Of a DNA stretch of 5,891 nucleotides, positions 1 through 5,807 are shown piece by piece (within the stretch, counting starts at the first letter, position 1; each line of letters starts with the position of its first letter). The position numbers were made by a program, and so were the translations under genes. Source of the stretch: an uncultured Phaeodactylibacter sp. (GTDB lineage: Bacteria > Bacteroidota > Bacteroidia > Chitinophagales > Saprospiraceae); the NCBI GenBank assembly GCA_913062745.1, contig CAJXXJ010000267.1:1-5891 (forward strand). Direction: 5' to 3'. The notes under the pieces were generated by a model that made no database searches, had not been told where the DNA came from, and saw only the letters and a list, made by a program, of their open reading frames with translations.

Positions 1-41
1 CCGGAAAGCTAAGGTACCGTTCAGGAGCGTAAAGAGGCTAA

Positions 42-608
42 ATGAATATTAAGAGACAAACGAACGTTCTACGGGTATTCCGCAAAATCCACCGGCTAAC
101 CGGCATCGCGCTATTTGTTTTTTTCTTCGTGGTTGCCATCTCCGGCATTTTGCTGGGGTGGAAAAAGCACAGCGGAGGCAGCATTCTGCCGCAAACGCAA
201 CAGGGAAGTAGTGCCCGCTTACAAGATTGGCTGCCACTGGATAGCTTGCGGCGAAGCGCCGAGGAAGCCATCCTGACGCATTTGCCTCCGGGCACCTCTA
301 CCGTCGTCGACCGCATGGATGTACGCCCTGAGAAAGGGGTGGTAAAAGTCCGCTTTGAAGGCCATTACTGGGGCGTGCAGCTCGATGGCGCAAGTGGCAA
401 GGTACTGCAGGTGGCGCCACGGCGGTCCGACTGGCTGGAAGCCGTGCACGATGGCTCTATAGTGGAAAACTGGCTGGGCATCAGCGGGGGCTACTTTAAG
501 CTGTTTTACACCAGCTTGCTGGGGCTTGCACTCGTTCTGTTCAGCGCTACCGGCTTTTGGCTGTGGTACGGGCCTAAGGTGCTGCGCCGGGCTAAGCGCA
601 AGCGGTAG
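42..608 (+). CDS. PepSY-associated TM helix protein (short, two-helix form)
   Basis: A 188-residue inner-membrane protein of the PepSY-associated TM family. Visible features are a basic N-terminus with an FRKIHRLTG motif (residues 13-21, His17), a first membrane helix at about 20-38, and an extracytoplasmic PepSY-like region at about 60-125 that includes VQLDGASGKVL (112-122). A DWLEAVHDGSI segment (130-140, His136) matches the family's usual Leu-His-x-Gly motif before the second helix at about 153-176, and the protein ends in a basic tail. Related proteins often sit near iron or siderophore uptake genes and some are thought to act in ferric-siderophore or heme reduction. Nothing here shows the substrate, so that role is inference. 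The ATG at 42 puts the positive charges just before helix 1, and purine-rich AGGAG (23-27) and AAAGAGG (31-37) precede it. The first 41 bases could hold the end of an upstream gene, since stops lie at 10-12 and 30-32, but no frame is recognisable. The gene converges on the next one with a 6-base gap. Confidence 0.88.
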   Translation: MNIKRQTNVLRVFRKIHRLTGIALFVFFFVVAISGILLGWKKHSGGSILPQTQQGSSARLQDWLPLDSLRRSAEEAILTHLPPGTSTVVDRMDVRPEKGVVKVRFEGHYWGVQLDGASGKVLQVAPRRSDWLEAVHDGSIVENWLGISGGYFKLFYTSLLGLALVLFSATGFWLWYGPKVLRRAKRKR

Positions 609-614
609 GGTGGG

Positions 615-977
615 TTACACTAAATCCTCGTCATCCCATTTTTTGCGGGGCTGCTCTTCCCGTTTCAGCTCCGGCAAATCGAGGTAGTCTTCCTCCTCCT
701 GCCCGGCATTGAGGCGCCGCAGTTCTTTTTCCATCTCCCGCTCTTCCCAGCTGTCGCTGCCGTACTGCCCGAGCCCAAATACCTTAAAGTAATGGCTGGC
801 CAGGCCTATCCCCCACCCCAGCGCAGGGTAGATGAACCAAAGGTGGCCGCCGGGCGAGGTGAACACATTGAGCAAAAACAGCCCGCCGATTACCGTCAGA
901 TAGGAGGAGAGGTGCTGATAAAATTCCCTTTTTTCTTTCACTCTGCGGCGCGCCCGCTCGTATTTTTGGTCCGTCAT
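615..977 (-). CDS. 2TM domain-containing membrane protein
   Basis: A 120-residue protein matching the 2TM domain family, which is common in Bacteroidota. The order is a charged N-terminus (YERARRRVKEKREFYQHL, 6-23) and a first helix at about 24-40. Then come the family hallmark LWFIYPALGWGIGLASH (46-62), covering the second helix, and VFG. A highly charged cytoplasmic tail begins with SWEEREMEKELRRL (76-89) and is probably helical or a short coiled coil. The last 30 residues are acidic and basic with no recognisable motif. The domain occurs alone and fused to LytTR-system sensor kinases, and its biochemical role is unknown. The family motif YERARRRV begins at residue 6, so the ATG at 975-977 is well placed. 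No Shine-Dalgarno sequence precedes it, only an A/T-rich leader of about 25 bases. It lies downstream of the 1074-1418 gene on the same strand but is separated from it by a hairpin and its own strong promoter, so it is probably transcribed alone. Confidence 0.9.
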   Translation of the reverse strand: MTDQKYERARRRVKEKREFYQHLSSYLTVIGGLFLLNVFTSPGGHLWFIYPALGWGIGLASHYFKVFGLGQYGSDSWEEREMEKELRRLNAGQEEEDYLDLPELKREEQPRKKWDDEDLV

Positions 978-1008
978 CGAAAATGGTCTGAATTGTTGAA
1001 ACAGCTAC

Positions 1009-1037
1009 ATTATAACGAATTCCTGCACAGCTGTCAA
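1009..1037 (-). promoter_or_regulatory. Perfect sigma-70 type promoter for the 2TM gene
   Basis: Reading the minus strand, TTGACA (1037 down to 1032) is followed by exactly 17 bases and then TATAAT (1014 down to 1009). Both hexamers match the classic consensus at every position with the optimal spacing. The expected transcription start is near 1000-1003, giving a leader of about 25 bases before the ATG at 977. The surrounding intergenic stretch is AT-rich compared with its neighbours. The usual primary-sigma consensus in well-studied Bacteroidota is different (TTG-N19-TAnnTTTG) and I do not see that pattern here. The sequence match is certain; its use as a promoter is inferred. Confidence 0.7.
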
Positions 1038-1052
1038 GAACATTAGAGCAAG

Positions 1053-1072
1053 CCGGCCAAATCCTCGGCCGG
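1053..1072 (-). terminator. GC-rich hairpin after the acylase operon
   Basis: Two bases past the stop codon of the 1074-1418 gene, the minus-strand RNA can fold into an 8-pair stem, CCGGCCGA / UUGGCCGG, with a GGAU loop. The stem holds six G-C pairs, one G-U and one A-U. On the plus strand the G-U position becomes an A-C mismatch, so the fold is better in minus-strand RNA, as expected for a terminator of that operon. No real U tract follows (CUUGCUCU), so it may stop transcription only partly or simply stabilise the 3' end of the mRNA. Confidence 0.45.
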
Positions 1073-1073
1073 A

Positions 1074-1418
1074 TTACTGCTGCCGCACCGCCAGGCTGCC
1101 CGTAAGCGCGCCCAGCCCGGCAAATAGCCCGCCGATGAATGCCGTGAGCAAAATCAGCACCAGGCCGCTCGCGCCGCCCAGCAGCAGCCCGATGCGCTCG
1201 CTCAGCAGGCCGTCGTTTTGCGTATTGAGCACAGCCGCATAACCGCCCCACAGCAGCGCGCCGCCCAGCAGCCCGCCCAGCAGCGCCCGCATCGGCCCTA
1301 CCTTAAACCACAGCCCAAGCAGGGCCGCAAATACCGGCAGCGACCACCACGGCAACAAACTTTGCACAACCGCGCCGCCTAAAAATACGGCCAGAGCTAA
1401 AGAGATAATCCTTTTCAT
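1074..1418 (-). CDS. Small multi-pass membrane protein coupled to the acylase
   Basis: A 114-residue, extremely hydrophobic protein of unknown function. I recognise no named domain. Hydrophobic segments lie at about 4-22, 26-38, 45-64 and 76-111, the last long enough for two helices, so four or five membrane passes are likely. The composition is dominated by Leu, Gly and Ala with Gly-Gly pairs (14-15, 48-49, 52-53, 58-59, 81-82, 96-97), which suggests tight helix packing. The only sizeable polar stretch is a loop at about 65-75 (NTQNDGLLSER). The start codon overlaps the stop codon of the penicillin acylase as ATGA (1415-1418), so the two are almost surely co-transcribed and translationally coupled. 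This suggests a shared task such as anchoring, assembly or export, but nothing in the sequence proves it. The real gene is supported by the overlap, the position, and the absence of a better frame. A GC-rich hairpin follows directly. Confidence 0.75.
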   Translation of the reverse strand: MKRIISLALAVFLGGAVVQSLLPWWSLPVFAALLGLWFKVGPMRALLGGLLGGALLWGGYAAVLNTQNDGLLSERIGLLLGGASGLVLILLTAFIGGLFAGLGALTGSLAVRQQ

Positions 1419-3856
1419 TCCGCTGGTTTAAATGTCATTTGATATAAAGGCTCTACCGTCGTATCGCTGCCGTCCTCCATCAGGTGGAGGGGGTGATAGC
1501 GCCCGGCTGCCCAGTCATCCACCATAATATCGTAGAACGGGCTGCCGGGATTTCCGGATGCGCCGCCGGGGTAGACCCCATAGGCTTTCGGCTGCTCCCC
1601 CAGCTCTACGACCATGCGCCAGGAAGGGCCTTTGCCGCCATCCACAGCGTTCAGTGCATCGTGGTAGCCGCCGGTCGGGAGGTCCGCCCGGTTGAAGGCG
1701 TCGATGCGGCCAAGATGGCGAATGAAGGGGTCCATGTAATCCTGCCAGGCTTCCGGCTCGTAGTTTTGCAACACCGAATCCAGCGCCATGCGGACGATAT
1801 CGCTCGCCTGCTCTCTGGCCGGCGTACCCTGATAATCGAATACAGAATGCTGCGGCACCTCTTCCAGCATGTCAAAAAAGCGCCAGCTTTCGGGCATCAG
1901 CACCTCATTGGTTTTTTCCTGCAAGGCGTAGAGCTCGTCGAAAGACAAGCGATAGGCTGCGGCCCACCAGCGCTCAAAGAAAGCCGGGGCTTCTGCATCT
2001 GCTTCGAACCGGTAATCCCACGAGCGCAGCAGCTCCAGCGCTTCGTGTTTCGGGACACTGGCAGCCGACTGCTCCAGCAGGGCGAACAGCAAGGGCACGC
2101 CCTCTTCTGCTTTTATGCTGTAGTTGTCCAGCTGCAGGGCTTTCATATCCTCCACCGTAATTTGTTGGAGGCTGTCGAGCCGCCGGTTGAGGTAACGCCC
2201 GCGGTAGTGGTCAAATTTGCCGTTGTAGTAGTACGGATAATCCGCTGCGGTGGACCGCTGATTGGCGGAAGCCACAAAACCGCGCTCCGGGTTGATGACG
2301 CGGGGCAGGTGTGCGTAGGGGATATAGCCATCCCAGCCTGCTACCGGATCGGCGCCGTCGCGCACGAAGCGCCCCTGCTGCGGGCTTTTGACCGGGAGCT
2401 TCCCGTTTACCGTAAGGGCGATATCTCCCTGCCGGCTGGCAAAAGCGAAGTTCTGCGCCGGGCCTGCCCAACCCTGTAGCGCCTCCTTGTAGTCGCCCAG
2501 GCTGTCCGCTTTCATCAGGCGGTAAAATGCGCCCAGTTCGAAAAACGGTCGGTCCTCCGGCAACTCATGCGCCAGCCAGTGCATCGCCAGGTCTGCGCCG
2601 GGATGCTCCGGGTCTTCGTAGACGACCGGGCCCCACTCTGTATAGCGGACGGTATCCCGTACCGGCTCGGCGCGCCCCCGCACCTGTATGACTTCGACTA
2701 CTTCGCGCACCGGCTTTTCCTGCCCGCCGAAGCGATAAGCCGTCTTTTCCGGGTTGGCCCAGTCCATTCGGTACCAGTCCACTACATCGTGCCCAACGTT
2801 GGTCACGCCCCAGGCTACTTCTTTATTGAAACCAATAATGATGCCCGGTATGCCGGGGAAAGAAACGCCGTAGGCATTCAGCTCGGGGGTATGCAGCTGC
2901 AGCTCGTACCAGATAGACGGCAGGCTGAGCGGCAGGTGGGGGTCATTGCACAGGATGGGCTGCCCGGATGCGGTTTTGCTGCCCGCCACTGCCCAGTTGT
3001 TGCTGCCGATAAAAGGCGAAGGCTGCCGGACGGAACGGTGCGGCAGCAGGCCTGACATCATAGGCTCCGAAGCGGGTGCCCGGGCCTGCACAGAATCTCC
3101 TGCCGCCGGCTGAAAATCCCAGCGCACCGATTGCGGGATAATGGGCGACTGCGCCGGGTCGTGCTCCGGATAAAGCAGCTGGAAGAGGCTGTCGCCCAAA
3201 AGCTGACGGGTATTGGTAGCAGCCAGGTCGTCGTGCCGGAAATTGAGCGACTGCGCCATGGACTGAAAGAAAGCAGCTGTTTTGAGCGGCGTCCAGGGTT
3301 CCGGTTCGTAGCCCAGCAGTTTAAATTCTATAGGGTATTTGGCAGGGCTAAGCTGTTCCAGGAAGGCATTGGCGCCGGCGCAGTAGGCATTGATCATTGC
3401 CATCTCCTCCGGCTGTTTTTCCCATGCTTCCAAAGCGTTTTCGGCGGCCCAGAGCAGGCCTTTGCGGCGCTGCTCTTTGTCGCGCTGCAGCGTGCGCTCT
3501 CCGAGCACTTCCGATAGCCGGCCAATGGTGGCGCGGTTAGAGATGTCCATCTGCCAGAGCCGGTCGCGGGCTTCGATGTAGCCCTGCACGTAGAGTGCAT
3601 CCGCCAGGCTGGGCGCAAAGATGTGCGGGACGCCACGCTGGTCTATGACGACCTGCACTTCGCCCTCCAGCTCCGGGAAGTACAGCTCCTCGTTGCTGTA
3701 CTTCCCGACCTGTACGGTGTTTTGCCAAAAGCCGCCAAAGGGGCTAAAAAAAGTGCCTACAGCGGGCAGCGGGCTGCCGAAAGGCTGATGCCAGCTGGCC
3801 AGGATAGTGAGCGCGGCGGTGGCCGCCAGCGCAAGGAAAAACCTTAATAGCTGCAT
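1415..3856 (-). CDS. Penicillin acylase family protein (peptidase S45, Ntn hydrolase)
   Basis: An 813-residue precursor of the penicillin/cephalosporin/acyl-homoserine-lactone acylase family, enzymes that cleave amide bonds after self-processing in the periplasm. An N-terminal hydrophobic stretch (about 4-20) is a signal peptide or anchor. Alpha-chain family motifs are DQRGVPHIF (72-80) and GYIEARDRLWQMD (92-104). A Pro/Ser-rich linker at about 250-283 precedes the self-cleavage site Gly284/Ser285 in GSNNWAV, so Ser285 would become the N-terminal nucleophile of a beta chain of about 529 residues. His307 in NDPHL is beta-position 23, Val354 in TNVGHD is beta 70, and Asn532 in ANQR (beta 248) is the likely oxyanion-hole Asn, so all key residues look present. 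Conserved C-terminal blocks include GPSWRMVVELG (743-753) and PGGASGNPGSPFY (763-775). The length is normal for the family. His at beta 23 resembles cephalosporin and lactone acylases more than E. coli penicillin G acylase, but the substrate cannot be read from sequence. It is the first gene of an operon with the 1074-1418 gene. Confidence 0.95.
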   Translation of the reverse strand: MQLLRFFLALAATAALTILASWHQPFGSPLPAVGTFFSPFGGFWQNTVQVGKYSNEELYFPELEGEVQVVIDQRGVPHIFAPSLADALYVQGYIEARDRLWQMDISNRATIGRLSEVLGERTLQRDKEQRRKGLLWAAENALEAWEKQPEEMAMINAYCAGANAFLEQLSPAKYPIEFKLLGYEPEPWTPLKTAAFFQSMAQSLNFRHDDLAATNTRQLLGDSLFQLLYPEHDPAQSPIIPQSVRWDFQPAAGDSVQARAPASEPMMSGLLPHRSVRQPSPFIGSNNWAVAGSKTASGQPILCNDPHLPLSLPSIWYELQLHTPELNAYGVSFPGIPGIIIGFNKEVAWGVTNVGHDVVDWYRMDWANPEKTAYRFGGQEKPVREVVEVIQVRGRAEPVRDTVRYTEWGPVVYEDPEHPGADLAMHWLAHELPEDRPFFELGAFYRLMKADSLGDYKEALQGWAGPAQNFAFASRQGDIALTVNGKLPVKSPQQGRFVRDGADPVAGWDGYIPYAHLPRVINPERGFVASANQRSTAADYPYYYNGKFDHYRGRYLNRRLDSLQQITVEDMKALQLDNYSIKAEEGVPLLFALLEQSAASVPKHEALELLRSWDYRFEADAEAPAFFERWWAAAYRLSFDELYALQEKTNEVLMPESWRFFDMLEEVPQHSVFDYQGTPAREQASDIVRMALDSVLQNYEPEAWQDYMDPFIRHLGRIDAFNRADLPTGGYHDALNAVDGGKGPSWRMVVELGEQPKAYGVYPGGASGNPGSPFYDIMVDDWAAGRYHPLHLMEDGSDTTVEPLYQMTFKPAE

Positions 3857-3917
3857 ATTGTTGCTAAAGCAATTTTAAAAGACCTCACACACAGAACACC
3901 TGTGCTAAAAGCAAATT
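3857..3917. promoter_or_regulatory. Divergent control region with paired inverted repeats
   Basis: These 61 bases separate the acylase and lipoprotein start codons and must hold the promoters of both. Two related motifs sit near the two ends: TTGCTAAAGCAA (3861-3872, arms TTGCT/AGCAA) and TGCTAAAAGCAA (3903-3914, arms TGCT/AGCA). They start about 41 bases apart, close to four helical turns. Between them CACAG-AACAC-CTGTG (3890-3904) forms a third inverted repeat. On the minus strand, GTG-N19-TAAAATTG (-7 element at 3877-3870) is one mismatch per element from the Bacteroidota promoter consensus TTG-N19-TAnnTTTG and could serve the acylase with a very short leader. No convincing plus-strand promoter is visible. 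The repeats are directly seen; operator function is inferred. Confidence 0.35.
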
Positions 3918-4469
3918 ATGAAAAATATTCTGATTGCCGCAGCCGTGCTTATCCTATTCTTTGGCTGCAGCCCCGCACCGGACGAACAGGAGCGTGACAC
4001 TGCTGGCCGCCGCTTCCGGACTTCTCAGCCTTCTTTGCTTTATTTCAAAAATATGCGCAGCACGCAGTATACCATGGAAGAGCAGGCCAAAAGCCGCATT
4101 GAGCTATACCGCCACCGCAAGTTTGAGCCAACGACGCAGCGCCCGGTCCTCTACCCCGTCATCGCGAACAACTGGCTGAACGACGAGGCTTATCTGTTTT
4201 TGATGCCCAATGAGTTCGAGGGGCAGCTCGCGGAGCCGCTTACCATTACGCAGGACACAAGCAGCACGGAGGCCCTGCGCCTGGAATCGCCAAAGCCCGG
4301 GCAACAGTTGGAGCTGGCTCTGCAGCTGTTTGAAGGGCTCAAAGCCGGAAAAAATTGGTTCGTCAGGCAGCAAAACGGCCATTACCTGCCTCTCTATACC
4401 GATGGCGACGAAAGAGCCGCCTACCTGACGACCGTACAGGATTTTCTCCGGCTGACCGATGCAGAATGA
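3918..4469 (+). CDS. Lipoprotein of unknown function
   Basis: A 183-residue predicted lipoprotein. The N-terminus has Lys2, a hydrophobic core (4-15) and a lipobox LFFGC with the acylated Cys17. The residues after it (SPAPDEQERD, 18-27) include acidic residues at +6 and +7, loosely resembling the acidic tether linked in Bacteroidota to surface export, but not an exact match. Ser at +2 fits outer-membrane targeting by the general rule. The mature part is mixed alpha/beta in appearance, with YFKNMRSTQY (42-51) and a central YPVIANNWLNDEAYLFL stretch (79-95). I have an impression of similar uncharacterised Bacteroidota proteins but cannot name a family. No catalytic motif is evident. It is transcribed divergently from the acylase across 61 bases and ends exactly against the yaaA stop codon. 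The A-rich sequence AAAAGCAAATT before the ATG at 3918 lacks a Shine-Dalgarno match, typical of this phylum. A link to acylase function is only suggested by position. Confidence 0.85.
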   Translation: MKNILIAAAVLILFFGCSPAPDEQERDTAGRRFRTSQPSLLYFKNMRSTQYTMEEQAKSRIELYRHRKFEPTTQRPVLYPVIANNWLNDEAYLFLMPNEFEGQLAEPLTITQDTSSTEALRLESPKPGQQLELALQLFEGLKAGKNWFVRQQNGHYLPLYTDGDERAAYLTTVQDFLRLTDAE

Positions 4470-5237
4470 TCAGCTTTCCCGCGTGAAGATGAAGTCCCGC
4501 TCGCCGGACAGCTCATCGTTAAAAATGTAGCCGTCCATATTGAAGCCCTTGAGTTGTTCAGGTTCCTCAAGTTGGTTCCTGACCATATACCGGGCCATCA
4601 TACCCCGCGCCTTTTTGGCGTAAATGGCGATGATTTTGTACTTGCCGTCCCGGTACTCCTTGAAGTCTACGTTGTAGAGCGGCCCACTCAGCGCTTCCGT
4701 ATTCAGAGCGGAGAAGTATTCTTTGGAGGCGAGGTTGATCACCGCCGGGCTGCTGTTGCCCCTGAGGTCTTCGTTGATCAGGCGGGTGATGTCGCCGCCC
4801 CAAAACTCGTAGAGGTTTTTGCCGTGCTCGTTTTTGAGCTTGGTCCCCATTTCGAGCCGGTAGGGCTGCATCAGGTCAAGCGGGCGCAGCAAGCCGTACA
4901 AGCCTGAGAGGATACGGATGTGCTGCTGTGCGTACTGCAGCTCCTCTTCGGTAAAGTCTTCTGCCTGCATCCCGGCGTAGACATCTCCCTTGAAAGCCAG
5001 CAAAGCCTGCTTGGCGTTGTCGAGCGTGAAAGGCGTCTGGTAAGATTCGTAACGGGCCTGGTTCAGGCTGGCCAGCTTTTCGCTGATGCTCATCAGGCTC
5101 ATTAGTTCTTCCTTCGGCTTGTCGCGGAGGATGCCGACCAGCTCCTCGCTACGCGGCAACAGCCGGGGCTGGGTATGGCTGGAAGTAGATGCGGGATTGA
5201 AATCCAGTGTTTTAGCTGGTGAAAGCAGTGCAATCAT
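4470..5237 (-). CDS. yaaA: Peroxide stress protein YaaA (DUF328/UPF0246)
   Basis: A 255-residue cytoplasmic protein of the YaaA family, close to the 258 residues of E. coli YaaA. Family signatures run the full length: the N-terminal LLSPAKTLDF (4-13), AFKGDVYAGM (81-90), IRILSGLYGLLRPLDLMQPY (107-126) followed by RLEMGTKL (127-134), NLYEFWG (141-147), VINLASKEYF (166-175), and the C-terminal GFNMDGYIFN...SGERDFIFTRE (231-254). In E. coli, yaaA is induced by OxyR under hydrogen peroxide and lowers free intracellular iron, limiting Fenton damage. Structural work on the family points to DNA binding through a helix-hairpin-helix-like fold. The ATG at 5235-5237 gives the canonical N-terminus, so the gene is complete. 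The leader just upstream is A-rich (AAAAAAACAAGCGAA) with no strong Shine-Dalgarno sequence. Its natural promoter would lie in 5238-5330, where the base composition changes abruptly, so the upstream context may not be native. I see no OxyR-like site or clear promoter there. Confidence 0.96.
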   Translation of the reverse strand: MIALLSPAKTLDFNPASTSSHTQPRLLPRSEELVGILRDKPKEELMSLMSISEKLASLNQARYESYQTPFTLDNAKQALLAFKGDVYAGMQAEDFTEEELQYAQQHIRILSGLYGLLRPLDLMQPYRLEMGTKLKNEHGKNLYEFWGGDITRLINEDLRGNSSPAVINLASKEYFSALNTEALSGPLYNVDFKEYRDGKYKIIAIYAKKARGMMARYMVRNQLEEPEQLKGFNMDGYIFNDELSGERDFIFTRES

Positions 5238-5238
5238 T

Positions 5239-5802
5239 TCGCTTGTTTTTTTAGTGTTAGTCGCAGTAATAGATTTATGGTCACCACTGTCTACAACTAG
5301 AAATTACATCGTATTACTGCCTTTCCTAAGTGTATCGCTAGCAGGAACTATTGTATTGCTCTTATATAAGTACCCGAAAACTAAAAAAATATTGTTAGGG
5401 CTAATGATCGTCTATTGTTCGTTAGCGTTGTTAGCTTCTTTTAAAGTTACCTATAGCAAGTCAATGGCTACACAAGACTGGCGAGGTGCATCACTCTTTA
5501 TTGTGAATAACCATGATGGCGAAGATATATATTACATAACGAACAGTGAAACAAACACATGGCGCTCTCTTGCGGCAAATTTTTACTTAAAGCAATTCAG
5601 CAATGAAGAGCTGCAAGCCCAGCCTTATGTCGTTGGTGAGACTAAGCTTGAGGCACCAGCAATGATTTTGTTTGGTCACAACCATAGCCAGGCAGATGCC
5701 ATAGTGAAAGAGATGAATGTACTCGGCGCAACTCAAAGCTATACGCGTGAAACCCCAATTGATATAAGAAGGGGTTCGGCTGGTGTTTATGTTATCGATT
5801 GA
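5239..5802 (+). pseudogene. C-terminal fragment of a GT39-like membrane glycosyltransferase
   Basis: About 187 codons of protein-like sequence ending at the TGA at 5800-5802. It opens directly into a hydrophobic helix (LVFLVLVAVIDLW), then SPLSTTRNYIVLLPFLSVSLAGTIVLLL, which resembles the 'RYLLPALP' helix near the end of GT39/ArnT-type glycosyltransferases. A further helix (ILLGLMIVYCSLALLASF) follows, then an extracytoplasmic tail starting TQDWRGASLFIVNNHDGEDIYYI. A DWR-x-A...I...GD-x-I pattern at this place is typical of the family. The catalytic N-terminal half is missing. The frame stays open backwards only as antisense of yaaA, and no start codon with a binding site is present: GTG at 5254 and ATG at 5404 are in frame but cut into the fold. 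Codon use is AT-rich (TTA, ATA, AGA), unlike the neighbours. It is either a truncated remnant or one half of an assembly chimera. The family call is by motif style only. Confidence 0.6.
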
Positions 5803-5807
5803 TAGTT

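Noticed and set aside
1..41. The 3' end of a TonB-dependent receptor or other upstream gene
   Set aside because: Stops at 10-12 and 30-32 allow several possible tails, but none has the terminal aromatic residue of outer-membrane barrels or any other recognisable feature, and 41 bases is too little.
585..640. A bidirectional terminator between the convergent PepSY and 2TM genes
   Set aside because: Only a short bulged GCGC-type stem lies inside the PepSY coding end, with no U tract on either strand, and the gap between stops is 6 bases.
1170..1295. Repeated CGCCCAGCAGC-like words suggesting a tandem repeat
   Set aside because: They come from repeated Leu-Leu-Gly-Gly codons in the membrane protein. 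Spacing is irregular and there is no repeat unit beyond the coding pattern.
1484..2479. A 331-codon open frame on the plus strand opposite the acylase gene
   Set aside because: It is the antisense of strongly conserved acylase sequence. GC-rich codon use keeps that frame open, and the translation has no recognisable domain.
5086..5238. An ATG at 5086 that would extend the glycosyltransferase fragment by about 51 residues
   Set aside because: This part is exactly antisense to the conserved 5' end of yaaA and translates to non-family, low-quality sequence. It is a frame that happens to be open across the junction, not a real N-terminus.
5238..5330. A promoter for yaaA of the TTG-N19-TAnnTTTG type
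   Set aside because: The best candidates, such as TATTACTG on the minus strand, have two or more mismatches and no matching upstream element, and this DNA may not be the native yaaA upstream region.
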